Shown here: positions 19,768 to 31,936 of the stretch, piece after piece
Position numbering within the stretch: the stretch's first letter is position 1
Layout of the letters: each line of letters begins with the position of its first letter
NCBI GenBank assembly: GCA_024364735.1
Contig: JAGFNQ010000957.1
Location: 516,322 to 580,321, forward strand
Length of the DNA stretch: 64,000 bases
From: Boesenbergia rotunda
Taxonomy: Eukaryota > Streptophyta > Magnoliopsida > Zingiberales > Zingiberaceae
Direction of reading: 5' to 3'
The notes under the pieces: generated by a model
What the model was told of the DNA's origin: nothing
Seen by the model: only the letters and a program-made list of their open reading frames with translations
The model's database searches: none
Program-made: the position numbers and the translations under genes

Positions 19768-20464
19768 GAACTTTAACAATATCTTATGTTAGGTTAGGTC
19801 TAAGGGTTAAATCTAGAAAAAAAATCTATCTAACTTAAGCTCCTCTCCCCCTTTATCACACATCAAAAAAATTACAGAAAAAACATGCACCAACAATGCA
19901 AGTTTTTGAAATGAATATAACATAAGTCTTTCTCCCAATTTTGAAAATGCTTAACATTTTAAGGAAATGATTTTAAAATTATTGTACCAAAAAGATTTAA
20001 TTTCCCTAAGTCTGACACAATCCTAGGAAACTTATTGACCACAAGAAAATTCCTATGTGTCTTAGGGATTTTCCATCAATGTATTGAGTTTTTATTTTTA
20101 AAAATAATAACTTTCTTGATTTGGTTTCATTTCCAGTCTGACAAATCTTAGGAAACCTTGTTAACTACAAAGAAAATTTTCCTAAGTGTCTTGGAATATT
20201 TTGCAAATTCAAGTAAAAACTATGAATATTCCCAAAAGTTAAAAGATTTTCGAAATATATTTTGGAACATAGTATTTTCAAACGTATTTAAAAGCCAAAT
20301 AGATTTTCAACATGAGTTTTGAAAATAAAATATTATGTTTTCAAATGATTTTGAAAAGATAATGTATGAAAACATAATAATTTTGAAAATTTTAATAGTT
20401 CTTTTAATTTGAGCTCCCCCTAAACTTAACACAGTCCTAGGAAGCTTATTTACTACAAGTGATC
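19768..20464 (-). other. Internal 3' remnant of element F
   Basis: AT-rich, non-coding. A unit of about 120 bases recurs loosely three times, marked by ACACA(A/G)TCCTAGGAA(A/G)CTTATT and variants at about 20015, 20140 and 20430. The stretch ends where element B starts. Confidence 0.55.
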
Positions 20465-21685
20465 TGCTGGTGCCGGAAGCACCAAGATCAAACTTGTGTT
20501 TTGATAATAGCAAAGGGTTCATAAGTTAAAGTTATCTTGTGATCTAACGATGTTACTCAAGTGTACAGGAAAAGTCCTAGGTATACTAGGCACGAAGTCC
20601 TGATTCTAGGAATTGAGCAATAAGTTATGGCCGTGGGCTGGGCACCGAAGTCCTGACATAGGGTTGGGCAATAAGTCCTGGCCGAGAGCTGGGCACCGAA
20701 GACCTGGTGAGTGAAGCTAGGTAACAAGTCCTGGTCGCGGACTGGGCACGATGACCTAATCCGGAGGATTGGGCAAATGTCCATTTGGAGGAGTCGGTTA
20801 GCAAAAAGGTAAACTCTCGTGAGAGGAGTAGGTGAGGACGTGTTCCCGTAGGAGGGAACACTAGGCGTCGGTTCGACTTAGGGTTCCATTTTGGAAGCCC
20901 AAAGTCAGAACCAAGATAGCTCAGGCTGTTAACTGTGATTAAACATATTTTATTTATGTATTATTTGTGTTTTGGAACTAACCCTGGTTGCAGGAACAAA
21001 GGGTGAAGTTTTCTACTCCCAGGCGCCTGAATGGAGTTAGGCGCCTGTTTGAACAGGTGCTAGTATGGTGACGGGCGCCCCAGACAAAGGTTCTTCCAAG
21101 CACACTCGAAGCAAGCCTCCATATCAGCATCTGAGGTGCCTGTATTGATACAGGCACCCCAGTCAGCTCAAGCACCCCAGTTGAAGGGCTAAGTGCTGGC
21201 CAAGTCTGCGTATGGAGATTCGCGCAAGGAAGGCCACGTGTCAGGGGCCCCCTTCAACACAGGCGCCCAAGGACTTAGTATAAATAGGGGTTCACCCCCT
21301 TGCTTCAGAATACAACGGCTTCCAACAATTGCTTTCAAGCGATCTGCTCAAATTGCTCCGTGCTCAAGTCTTAAGCACCAACGATGACCCGCGGCTCCGA
21401 TCTTCAATATTCTCTGGTTGTCGGTATAAAGTTTTAAATGTTGTATTTTTTTTAATTCTGTATTCAACTTCAAACTTGTACTATTTTCTTGGAATATAGA
21501 ATTATCCATCGTAAATGGTCAAGGACCATGGCCCTTGGAGTAGGAGTCGACCGCGACTCCGAACCAAGTAAAAAATAATAGTATTAGCATTGAATTTTTC
21601 TACTGCGTAATTGCTCTCAGTTTTCCGAACATTATCGATCGATATTCACCCCCTCCCCCCTCTATCGATTCTAAATGATCCCACA
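20465..21685 (+). repeat. 5' LTR of element B
   Basis: Starts TGCTGGTGCCGGAAGCACC (expected TGTTGG) and ends GATCCCACA. Has an AAGTCCTGG tandem array (about 20585-20790) and GGCGCC clusters (21020-21275). Confidence 0.88.
21235..21286 (+). promoter_or_regulatory. LTR promoter of element B: G-box and TATA box
   Basis: CACGTG at 21235-21240 within GGCCACGTGTCAG, then TATAAATA at 21279-21286, 38 bases later. Same arrangement as in A and C. Confidence 0.65.
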
Positions 21686-21687
21686 AG

Positions 21688-21699
21688 TGGTATCAGAGC
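21688..21699 (+). other. Primer binding site of element B (initiator tRNA-Met)
   Basis: TGGTATCAGAGC, two bases after the LTR. Confidence 0.9.
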
Positions 21700-21910
21700 G
21701 GGTGACTCAAATCTGGTGCAACCACCAGTTGAGTGATTTTTCAGATTTTTTGAATTTTAAATATTTTTTTATTCTTAATTTTCTCGTTAATCTAGGTTGG
21801 TGCAATAACACCCGATTTTTTTTATTACTATCTTTAGTACCGCACTACTAATCCAAGACTTAGTCTTGGGACAGAGTTTCTTTTTGTAATTTTTTTTCAG
21901 GTAAATTCAA

Positions 21911-23020
21911 ATGGCCAATCAAGAGTGGAACAGTGCCCATCCGCCTCTTTTCTCTGGCAAGAATTTCAGAGATTGGAAAGATCAAATGGAATCTCACCTG
22001 AAGGCCCATATGGACATATGGATGATAATTCAAACGTGATTCATCGTTCCCACAGAAGATGGATTACCAACCGCATGGGACAAATTGGATGAACCAATGC
22101 TCAACATGATTGAGACAGATGCTAAATCAACTGCAATCCTTCAGTGTGGCCTAAGAATGTGCTAAAGAAATTTGGTAAAAGTTGATCAACTTACATCAAG
22201 AAAACTCAGACATCAAACTCTCAGAAGGGGTTCTATCCATAACATTGGAAGAATCAGATGAAGAAGAAGGTCAGGTAAGCTATCTCGCACTCTCAGCTCA
22301 AGCACAAGTAGCTGAGACAGAATCGATACGCGATTTCGAGATCAACTTCGAACTAGAATCAGAAGATGAGTATGCCGAGACAGAATCGGTACCCGACTTA
22401 CAAATCGACTTTGGACCAGGATCATAAGATGAGTCTGACGAGACAGAATCGGTACCCGACTTCGAAATCAACTTTGAACCAGAATCAGAAGATGAGTCTG
22501 CCGTGACAAAATCGGTACCCAATTTTGAATTTTTTTTTCAGAATTAAGATTAAATGAGCAAACTGATACTGCATTGGTCGAGGAAAGTATAGTTTCTATT
22601 GCAGGGAAAACTCCAGGAGAACCAAAGAAGAATAAGCCACAACCAATATCTGAGTCCGACTCAGATTCAGAGTCTGACAATAATGAAACAAAACTGGTCC
22701 AGTGGGCTCGTGACCACTACAAGATGTTGATGAACCGAACAAGCAAAAGGAAGACGGTAAAAATCAAGGGGGAGTCATCCAACGAGAATTCAAAAGGTAA
22801 CATGGTAGATTCAAAATTTAAAAGTCATATAGTATGTTATAAATGCAGGGAGAAGGGACACTTCCAAAATGAGTGTCCTACTCGCAAGAATCGGTCTTCA
22901 CCACCTACGATAAAAGGAACCCCCAAGGATACTAGACAAACGACCGAGAAAGGTAAATTTACCTTATATGAAAATCCAGTATTTACCTTAAATGTTAATA
23001 TCTTGCCCAAACACTCTTAG
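21911..23020 (+). pseudogene. Gag of element B
   Basis: Begins MANQEWNSAHPPLFSGKNF at ATG 21911, closely like element A. A stop near 22037 and a small deletion with frame change near 22155 (after ILQCGL) break it. The middle is acidic, with a unit ETESVPDFEI repeated about three times at roughly 60-base spacing (22310-22520). The last part (22574-23020) is open and has SESDSDSESD, then an intact zinc knuckle CYKCREKGHFQNEC and RGKFTLYENPVF-like KGKFTLYENPVF, ending near the same place as in A. Expected role is particle formation and RNA binding. Confidence 0.85.
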
Positions 23021-24247
23021 CCTTTATCAAATAGCGTAATTGAATCATATAGATTAATTAAGACAAATTTTAGAAAATTAAAATAAGAAAATGAGATTCT
23101 AAAAAATAAGGTTAATATGCTAGAAAATTTAATTCACAATCTTGCTATCTTTAAAAATCCAGAGTGTTACTCCAATTATGACCTTACATAGATAATTTTC
23201 CATGAATTATTGCTTGTTTTATTTTTTACAATTTTATTATTCTGTTTAGAATTATAAATGGTTAGTTAAGGACAAGAGAATTACTTGAAACTTGAACAAC
23301 ATAGTATTAGGTGGAGGTGAGATAATAGTACGTTAGGGAAGCCCTTCTAATAAGGTCAAGTGAGGTAAGCGTACACTACTTGGTTTGTTTAGTCCGGTGG
23401 AACTAGCCGAAGCTACCGATCTAAAACCTAAGCTAGTTAGACTAAAATTTTTCAGGAAGTAATTTGAAATTGAACTTTCGGTAAAAGGCTTTGTCAAGGA
23501 AAGAGTTGTTGCTCCAATAAGGCTACGGCCAAAGAAGGCCTCTGTGCCTCGCCAAGACCTGGAAGCCAATTATCGAAACTCAAATTCAATTTACTATTTG
23601 ATAAATTTGAATCTAACACTAGTTTTAATTAAATCTTAGATTTAACACTATTTTAGAGATAAAAATAATACATCTCACAAAATAGATAAGGAAACCTATT
23701 TTGTCACTTAGAACTGGGTGAGATGTCTAGGACCTAATGATGTAGTTCAATTCAACTATTCAACATGTTTCTAAAATTAATTCAAATTTTTTTAACATCT
23801 TCTTAAAATTAATTCAATATTTTTCTAAAACTAATTCAACATTTTTTCTAAAATTAATTCATCATGTTTTCTAAATTTTTTTCAGCATTTTTTCAAAAAT
23901 AACTCATCAAACTAAGACTTGACTGGAATTGTACTAAGATCTAGGACTTGATTGGGTCAATTAGTGATTAGTCAAACTTGGTCATCATGGTCAAACCTGG
24001 TCAACATGGGTGCCCCTTACTTTTTCGGACTTCAAGGCAGTTAAACCTGCCAAAAGGCTGACCACCCTGACTCAGGCGCCCGAGAAGCTCTCAGGCGCCT
24101 CAACTCTGTCATGGGCGCCCGTTAACCCCTTTATAAACACTTCACCACAAGCTCATTCACCACACCAAACCGAGCTCCCCTCATATTCTTCTCCCTTCTA
24201 AGGCGCCCTAGAGCTCTTCACTCATCCTCGATCACTCTATTTTCCCA
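23021..24247 (+). other. Non-coding spacer of element B between gag and ORF2
   Basis: 23260-23590 is the conserved block shared with A and C (GAACAACATAGTATTAGG, TTTGTTTAGTCCGGTGGAAC, AAGAAGGCCTCTGTGCCTCG). 23755-23900 is a short AT-rich array of TTCTAAAATTAATTCAAC units. 24070-24200 has GGCGCCCGAG-type motifs before ORF2. The minus-strand frame at 23333-23569 follows the conserved block but is not open in A, so I do not call it. Confidence 0.65.
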
Positions 24248-25546
24248 ATGACGCCCCGGTATGATTTAATTATGCATTTACGGTTGTCTTTTTTAATTTC
24301 AGTAAATAAATGCATAATTTTTTTCCCTACTTGTTTAGTAAACGTCATGTTACGCAAATCGACCGGGGCCGAACCTAGCCCAGACCCTATGTTCCCCACC
24401 CTAGCCTTATTCAATAAATTCACACAAACCACCTATAAACCTATTAAGACGTAATATCTAAATAGAAGCTTTTTTATTTAATCTTGCCCCCTAGCCATAG
24501 ATGTCATTAACTTTTATCAGCTTGACCAACTAGTATATTGTACCCATTCAGTCAACACAACCTTATGTGCTAAATTCTATAATAATTTGGTCAAACTTGA
24601 TGACCTTTGTTACACTACCATTGTACAGACCATCCCACTTACTATCACACCCACTCTATTTAATCGGTTTTTTGGACTATGACCTTCTCAGCCCACTTTT
24701 TGTTGTTATCCTCATACAGACCTACCCTTCGATGCCCCCTATTCACACATCACCCTCGACACTCTTTATTCATATTTTTTCAGAGATGCGCGAGATCCGA
24801 TGGTACAGAGATTTTAGTCCGTCGATCTATGCATTCAGGATTACGCGCTTTATAGTGTCCTAGTCTGCTGCATTCCTCCATTGACCACTCGGGATGTTGC
24901 AGCTATGCGACCCTTCCACACTTTCCTTCTTTACGCGATGATCCACCATCTGGATATAGACATTGGTCTCCACATTTTCCAGACGATCATTTATACGTCT
25001 AGCATATCCACCCATTCCCAAGTACACACGCCCTATTGTCACATTCTCACTTCCGTCCTCCTTCACCATGGTCGCGACATTACTGTTGGGGAGATTATCA
25101 CTATGTCCGAGTTCGATGAGATAGGGGCTAGGAACTTTTCTTTAGCGGCCATAGACATCTCAGCCATCGGGGTTCTGTCGTGGAGACGACGAGGGGCTCG
25201 ACACCAGGTCGATTCGGACGATGAGGTAGATGTCGACGTAACCGATCTCGCCACGGTGATCAAGGAGAATCTATGATAACCTCCACCACCGACTATCGAC
25301 CAGCGCTTGACACTATTACAGACGGAGGTCCACAGTCTCCAAGAGGAGATGGAGGCCCATCACGTCGAGTACATGGACACCCTTCAGGCCGAACACGATG
25401 CAAACCAGGCCTATCACGTCGAGTACCTGGACGCCCTTCGGGCCGAACGCGATGTAAACAAGGTCCGTCATGATGAGATGATGTCTATGTTTCGGTCATG
25501 GCACCCCGGTCCATTTTGGCCCCCTGGCCCATCTTCCTTGACATGA
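24248..25546 (+). pseudogene. ORF2 of element B: intron-containing plant transposon-type protein
   Basis: Exon 1 ATGACGCCCCG (24248-24258), intron 24259-24338 (GTATGA...TTTAG), exon 2 24339-25546. Relative to A, two bases are lost near 24355, and a stop and frameshifts occur near 24455-24690, so the protein cannot be made whole. The best part (24881-25276) has RPFHTFLLYAMIHHLDIDIG, RTPYCHILTS-like TPYCHILTSVLLHHG and FDEIGARNFSLAAIDIS. The C-terminal coiled coil contains a duplication: HVEYMDTLQAE is followed by HVEYLDALRAE. It ends MMSMFRSWHPGPFWPPGP before TGA. The sequence fits the PF20167-like pattern; role unknown. Confidence 0.75.
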
Positions 25547-27209
25547 GTGGTTGTTCTGATTATCTGACTGTATTCCTGATTGGTTGACTATCCCTACTTG
25601 GTAGGGCTGACTTATTGTTGACTTGGTTTATCCTTATGTTGACCGGTTGACTTTCACTACTGCTAGTTATTTATCTGCTTCATATTTTGACTATTTACTC
25701 ATCTACTGATTTGTTTATTTCATATTTGAATTATACGTTAGGGTTGTGCTTAGTAGAATAGGACTGTTCTATTTTCATTTAAAAAATCTTTTATATTTTA
25801 ATATTTTTTTTCAAAAATTAGCATTTAATATCTTTTGAAAAATTATTTCTTTTATTAAGTCTTGAAATTTAAAATTGTTTTCCAACTTCAATTTTTCAAA
25901 TATTTACCCCCTTTGAAACTAGGATTTTTACGCAAATTGACCTAGGCTAGGCTTTAACCCTAGAATTGCATGCACCTATAGATCTAGAAGACAGCATCTC
26001 ACAAGCACATTAGGACACTTTGATTGATAACCTAGATGAGGTTGAGATGCTTAGGTCTATGCCTTGACTCAAGATGCTTTAAGTCAGTGCATCAGGAGTA
26101 GTTGAGGCGATAAATACAATTGAACAGTAATCAAGTTAAGTGTTCATGCTTAGAAAATTTAACTTGATCAGATCACTTAACTTGACTAACTCTAGTGAAA
26201 GCTATTATTATATAATAGTTAGTAAGTAGCTAATTGGGTTAGAGAGAACCTGAACAAGTTCAGTTTTATTGGTTTGGTCCTTTTTATTGCTTGAATTCAC
26301 TATAGTTGGTTCAATACGTACTTAAAATTTTTTTTACTAACTCTGAATCAAAATTGATGTACAATTAGATCCTTATAATTTTTTTTGATATATGGCAAAG
26401 GGGGAGAGAGAAAAGAAAAAGAGTATTTTTTTTTCAAATTTTCAAAATTTTTTATCCTTTTTCAAAAAGTAAAGTTGAACTTTCAAGTGCAGATGCTATT
26501 TTCAAAAATATATTTTACTAAAGGCACAAATTTTTTTAAGCAAAATTTCTTAAGTGCATGTTTCTAAGCAAATTTTTCTAAGTGCATGTTTCTAAGAAAG
26601 ATTTTTTCGAAATGCATAATTTTTTTTAACCAATACTTTTTAAGTGCACAAAATCTTTTAAGTAAAATACTTTTCGAAGTTAACAAAATTTTTCTTTAAG
26701 TGAAAATTTTTCAAGTAAAATTTTTTTTTGCAAAAATTGGTTAAATGAAAAATTTTCAAGTAAATTTTTTTTTGCAAAAATTGGTTAAGTGAAAATTGTT
26801 CAAGTAAAAGTTTTTTTTGCAAAAATTGGTTAAGTGAAAATTTTTCAAGTAAAATTTATTTTTGCAAAAATTGGTTAAGAGAAATTTTTCTAAAAGTAAA
26901 ATTCTGGTTTTGAAAATCATTTCTAAGTGAAAAAGTATCTTCTAAGTGCAGAAAGTTTTTTAAGTGCACAATAATTTTTAAGTGAAAAATCATAGTAAGT
27001 GTGCAAATGCTTTGGTTTGTTTCAAAAAATACTTGGTCAAAATTCATACACTTAGTTTTTTAAAATAATTGCATATCATTGAAAGCTTTAGGGGGAGAAT
27101 TTCTATTTCAAAGGGAGCATAGTAAATATTATCTCTTAGAATAAACATGCTTGTTATGTGTGATTTAAATGCTTTAAACTTAACTTATTGAACTTGGTTG
27201 CCATAAATC
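25547..27209 (+). other. 3' spacer of element B with AT-rich tandem repeats
   Basis: 25910-26290 is shared with A and C. 26690-26885 holds about four copies of a unit near 57 bases with TTTTTTGCAAAAATTGGTTAA and GTGAAAATTTTTCAAG. Looser AAGTGCA-rich units lie either side. No gene is supported. Confidence 0.7.
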
Positions 27210-27223
27210 AAAAAGGGGAAGAT
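27210..27223 (+). other. Polypurine tract of element B
   Basis: AAAAAGGGGAAGAT directly before TGTTGGTGTTGG. Confidence 0.85.
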
Positions 27224-27841
27224 TGTTGGTGTTGGATGCACCAAGATCAAACTTATGTTTTGATAATGGCAAAGGGTTCATAAGTTAAGGTTATCTTGTG
27301 ATCTAACAATATTACTCAAGTATGTAGGAAAAGTCCTAGGTACAGTAGGCACAAAGTCCTGATTCTAGGAATTGGGCAATAAGTCCTGGCCGCAGGCTGG
27401 GCACCGAAGTCCTGACATAGGGTTGGGCAATAAGTCCTGGCTAAGGGCTAGGCACTGAAGACCTGGTGAGTGAAGCTAGGCAATAAGTCCTGGTCGTGGA
27501 CTGGGCATGAAGACCTGATCTAGAGGATTGGGCAAAAGTCCAACCGGAGGAGCCGGTTTGCAAAAAGGTAAACTCTCCTTAGAGGAGTAGGTCAGGATGC
27601 GTTCCCCTAGGAGGGAACACTAGGCGTCAGTTTGACATAGGATTCCATTTTGGAAGCTCAAAGTCAGAACCAAGATAGCTCAGGCTGTTAACTGTGATTA
27701 AACTTATATTATTTATGTATTATTTATGTTTTGGAACTAACCCTGGTTACAGGAAATAAGGGTGAAGTTTTCTTCTCCCAGGCGCCTGAATGGAGGCAGG
27801 TGTCGGTTTGAACAGGCGCCTGTATGGTGACAGGCGCCACA
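27224..27841 (+). repeat. 3' LTR of element B, 5' portion
   Basis: Matches the first half of the 5' LTR, through the AAGTCCTGG array and into the GGCGCC cluster (GACAGGCGCCACA), where element G begins at 27842. The rest must lie to the right of the window. Confidence 0.85.
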
Positions 27842-29705
27842 TGTAACACCTAAATTTTTCAAAATTTTCCCAAATAAACAAAAAGGAAACTAAAATTTTA
27901 TTTTAAACGGGTCGGAGTAAGGACTCAAACCCGTGACCTGCGGTAAGGGTTAGTTTCGAGTTTCCAATCGGGTTAGTAATCATCCCGCTAGAATATGGAA
28001 TCGATATTAGATAAGTAATAGTAAGCGTCCCTTATGGGAGATGATTCAACTTCCACTTAATATATAAAGTATGGAAAGGAGAGAAAACAAAGGGTTTTCT
28101 CCTCCTTATTCTTCTTCCCTATGAAAACCAAGAGAGGAGAGGTTAGGGATTCTCACCAAGGGGAAACTAGGGCTCTCTCCTAGGGCCAAGGGTTGGAAGA
28201 TCGCACAAGTAAGGAGATTCTATGCCGGGTAGTAAATTTAGAAACCCAAGAAGGTAAGTAGATAACTCACCTGCAATAGAAGTAGTTTTCGTGTGATTCT
28301 AAACATGATTCTATGCCTTTTTATGATGTGATCCTAGTATAGCAAGACCATGGTCTTGATTGTCCCAAAAGCAAGTTTTGGGATTTGGCACGCAAGGTGT
28401 TCGATGGAATGTACAGGGTGAAAACCGAGGTCTTGAGTTGCCCAAAAGCAACTTTTGGGTTCATGGCACGCAAGGTGCCTTGAGGAGTACAAGACCAAGG
28501 CTTTAAGAAGTCCCAAAAGTAAGTTTTGGGAACCCTACATCTTATGTGCAAGACATGTGCTAAGTTATTAGTAGAATTTTAAACATGAGTACAAGTTACG
28601 TATATTACTTTCGAAGTGGCATGTATCGGGCACAAGGCCCAGGGCATAAGGCCCTTAAAACTAGGCAAGCTAGTTCGGGGAAAGGCTCTTAAAACTAAGC
28701 AAGCTAGTAGACGCTCTATTAGAGTTCGATGGCTAGCTACCCCGAAACCTATTAGGGATGCGCGCATTGGTACTATGCCGGGCCCAAAGAAGAATGTTTA
28801 TTATTTTCAAGGATATGAAGTATAAGATAAGTTTCAAGTTTCTCCATAACAAGTATTCATTTCAAGCAAAGTTTCTTTCTAATGCAAGCAATTGTTACAA
28901 ATGTATTCATGGGCATCTCTCATGTTGAAGAATGACATTTTCAGTTACAAGCATGTTTTAAAGTAAGCATAAGCATGTTCATATCGAATGCATGTTTTGT
29001 GAGTTAGATATCTACTTACTGACCAAATTGCTTATAGTTGCATCCTTTTATTGCAGATAAAGGTAAAGAAAAGATATAGGGCAAGGAGGCTACAGGATGG
29101 ATGGTTGGTACCAGTGGTGGTGGGATGGTGGAATGAGATCCTTCGGGATAAGTTGTAATTGTTCAAAGCTCTAAATCATAGAATGTCATGAGTTTCTTGA
29201 GTATTGTGTCTTGTTAGTTGTGGTTATCCCGCAAGAAGATATTAAGTTTGAAATGCATGCTAAATGGCGTATGATTGAGTCCAATTATGTTAGTTATATG
29301 TTTATGAGTCTTTATAATTGTTGTGTAGTTGAAATAGAATGAAATTGTACACTTGATCAATGCTTCTGAAACCTAGAAACTGCAGTTCTAGGCGTATCAG
29401 TCGACTGATGCAGGTATTAGTCGACTGCCCGAGGGAACAGAAAGATTTGTCGAGTGATTCCCCGGTGTAGTCGACTGCACCAGTCGGCTGATGCCCTATC
29501 AGTCAACTGGTGCCAATTTAAAAGATAAAGAGTTGTAGTTTTGATGGTTAGTGTGTGGGCTTTGTAACGAAGAGGTCTAGGGGTCAAATCTTGGCAAAGC
29601 CAACAAGAATTTAACTTTTTTTTTAATTTGACTAGTTTTGACCCAGCAGTAAAGTCAACGTAACGACCCTATAAGGTCAAGGTTAGCAAGAGAGGGTCGT
29701 TACAG
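27842..29705 (+). repeat. 5' LTR of element G
   Basis: Starts TGTAACACCTAAA and ends GGGTCGTTACA. TATATAAAG at 28061-28069 is a likely TATA box. 28345-28525 has three copies of a stem-loop unit like CCCAAAAGCAAGTTTTGGG. 29395-29515 carries CAGTCGACTG-type palindromes. A tRNA-like stretch (GGTTAGTGTGTGGGC ... GGGGTCAAATCTTGG) lies at about 29545-29600. No coding frame is supported; the frames at 28321-28825 are shadows of repeats. Confidence 0.88.
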
Positions 29706-29709
29706 GTTT

Positions 29710-29721
29710 GGTATCAGGGCT
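29710..29721 (+). other. Primer binding site of element G (initiator tRNA-Met, one mismatch)
   Basis: TGGTATCAGGGC, four bases after the LTR; one base differs from TGGTATCAGAGC. Confidence 0.85.
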
Positions 29722-29990
29722 ATTTCCGTCCTTCCGCCACATTGACATCAAGCATCAATCCTACCTCCTTCCAAGTAACAAAGTGCATATGTTTAGTTTT
29801 TTCATACATGTCTTTATTTGACTGTTAGTCTTAACATATGCTATTATGTGCAAGATCAGTATATGCTACTATGAGTATGATGATAGTGAAGTAATGCCCT
29901 GTCTCTATGAGTATGATGATAGTGAAGTAATGTTTATGTAATGTCCTTATCCTCTTTATGATATATAGTAAGAGATAGTGATGTAATGTT
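29722..29990 (+). other. Leader of element G before the CACTA insert
   Basis: Non-coding. Holds repeats of ATGAGTATGATGATAGTGAAGTAATG. It resumes after the transposon at 34624. GTT at 29988-29990 is the left target site copy of the CACTA element. Confidence 0.65.
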
Positions 29991-29999
29991 CACTAGTAG

Positions 30000-30310
30000 A
30001 AAAATACTTATTAACCACGGGCGTTCACCGTTGTCGTAGGCAAAAATCACTGTTGTTAAAGGTCATGTTATTAAAAGGGGTGGTCTACATCAACAGTTAC
30101 AAAATGTTGTCATTTATAGTCAATAACAACAGTGTAGCAATAGGTTTTCACCGTTGCCTTTTAATGCGATCGACAACAGGTTAACAATAGTATTAAACCA
30201 TTGTTTGTGTGTGATTTAAACAATAATTTAACAACAAATAAAAATCGTTGTATTTTGGTTGAGGCAGCCAACAATTTACAACAAATACCATTTAAAAAAT
30301 AAATTATTTA
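30000..30310. repeat. Left sub-terminal repeats of the CACTA element
   Basis: Degenerate copies of CACCGTTGTC, CACTGTTGTTA, CAACAGT and CGACAACAG in both orientations. In this superfamily such repeats are transposase binding sites. Confidence 0.75.
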
Positions 30311-31660
30311 AATAATTAAACAATATTGAGCAAACACACTTCAAACTATCATACATCAAAATATCATCAAATATCATACATCATACTGTGCAAATATCAT
30401 ACATCAAGATATCCCCAGTATTAGTCCAAACTGAGATAACATCATCAAAATATCATATACATCAAGAACCAGAAACTGAGATAAACAAATAGAGGAAGAC
30501 AGCTGCACCCCAGTAGCTTCATCTAAGTGCAGTCAACCAGATGAAGACAGCCGTGCCTCTTAGCTTTGCACCATAAGTTGATTCCTTCCCTTGGATGTGA
30601 ATTATCACAACAAATAGAAATATAAAATGAGCATTCACAACTAAAAATAGTAGACCAAAAGAATCTAGAAGATAATTATGATACAAATTTACCCATGACT
30701 TAGTCTAACAAAAGGATATGATAAATAGATAGAAGATGACTTTCAGTTTGAGCAATAAAAAAATTTGTGAAAGCAAGCCAAATTTTCTAGTTCGAAGGTT
30801 CAGCAAAATAGCAGAATGGTAAAGAAGTACATGTGTAGATTCTCCCAAATTTCAGTGAATGAGCAGTGCACTCATGGTATGTGAACATCCAAATGTAAAC
30901 GTGATCCCTATTTTTTAGCATGTGGTATGATAACCATGATATAAAGAATGATAACTAGAAATTGTAAATTAACTGGAGGAAAAAATAGAAGCATCTCACT
31001 ATTTCTCAGGCATGGTTACCCTTGTCAAGTGAGTCAAAAAATTACAGTTTCAAAACACTTGCATTTTGAATAAAGTTGTAGGAACTTAGCCTGGTCCAGA
31101 AAATGCATTTAAGGGAACATATGAGATGCAGTATACATAACATGAAGTACAAAAAGGAAACATTTAGCATGTAGAACAAAATGTCTTGGGCAAACCTCAT
31201 TAGTGTTGAGAAGTAATCCAGCCTTCATTTGATCCTTCAGTTCACTAAATTTATCCTGCATTTATGTACATGATCCCTAGATTTAATTCCATCATAGTGG
31301 CGCTGGAAATTTCTATGTGAACTGAAATGCATCAGTAAGGAAGCTATCTGCGATTTATCTGACTCTGACTAGAAAAAATAATTTGGAGAATTTAAATACT
31401 CGCAAGTCGGATAGGATAAGGATAAATGTATCTTTTTCTTAAGAATAAAGTTACCTCTAGAAGATGGTCCGCCTTTATTCAAGTTCTTGGTGCCTTTATC
31501 ATGTTCTTGTATTGCCCTATTGCAGGATAAGAGTAAAACAGATTTCAAACACAAAAAACAAATCCAGAAAGACAATCTTAAAGGAGTGCAAATGCTTAGC
31601 AGCTGGCAGTGGAATAAAAGGAAAAGGGAAAAAACTAAAGAGAAGGTATTGATAATAAAG
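30311..31660. other. CACTA interior without recognised gene
   Basis: AT-rich DNA with ATATCATACATCA microrepeats (30330-30470). It reads like intron or UTR sequence (for example CTGCATTTATG, TTTGTGAAAGC). I recognise no protein. The short frames at 31369-31738 overlap on both strands and are unsupported. Confidence 0.45.
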
Positions 31661-31783
31661 GTTAAAAGAAAATCGTTTCAAGAGCAACCTTTTCATTCGC
31701 ACGAGACCATTCTAACCATTGGCCATCTTCCCAAATAAGTGACGGTCGTAAGTTCCAAGCTCGAACAACTGACAAATCAGCCC
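31661..31783 (-). pseudogene. Possible captured exon, gene not recognised
   Basis: After an acceptor-like CTGCAG (edge at 31783), the minus strand reads ADLSVVRAWNLRPSLIW, EDGQWLEWSRANEKVALET and then a stop at about 31660. The tryptophan-rich text looks protein-like and has no stop for about 40 codons. I cannot name the family. It may belong to the same source gene as a neighbouring fragment or be chance. Confidence 0.3.
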
Positions 31784-31936
31784 CTGCAGTAAACAGTGAA
31801 CAGAATAGCCAGATCCAAATGGTCAATCAAAGAGAGAGAAGAGAAACGACGACAAGTAAACGGTGAGCAATTGTCATACTTATCTATTGATGCCATAGAA
31901 AATTGGGATACTTATCTACTGAAATTTTCAACTTAC

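Larger units (their letters stand above)
8783..20464 (-). mobile_element. Element F: 3' part of an LTR retrotransposon, split by element A
   Basis: An LTR of the D type (TGTAGGATCG start on the plus strand) runs 8783-9629, is interrupted by element A, and resumes 18844-19753. A polypurine tract complement follows, then about 700 bases of internal sequence until element B begins at 20465. The orientation is minus because the PPT side is on the right. No coding part is within view. Confidence 0.75.
20465..27841 (+). mobile_element. Element B: non-autonomous LTR retrotransposon, same family as A
   Basis: 5' LTR 20465-21685, PBS, gag, conserved block, ORF2 with intron, AT-rich repeats, PPT and the first part of the 3' LTR (27224-27841), where chromovirus G has inserted. 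The order matches element A. No pol motif is present. Confidence 0.88.

Noticed and set aside
23333..23569. Small gene in the conserved block of B
   Set aside because: The equivalent frame is not open in A, so conservation there is not protein-based.
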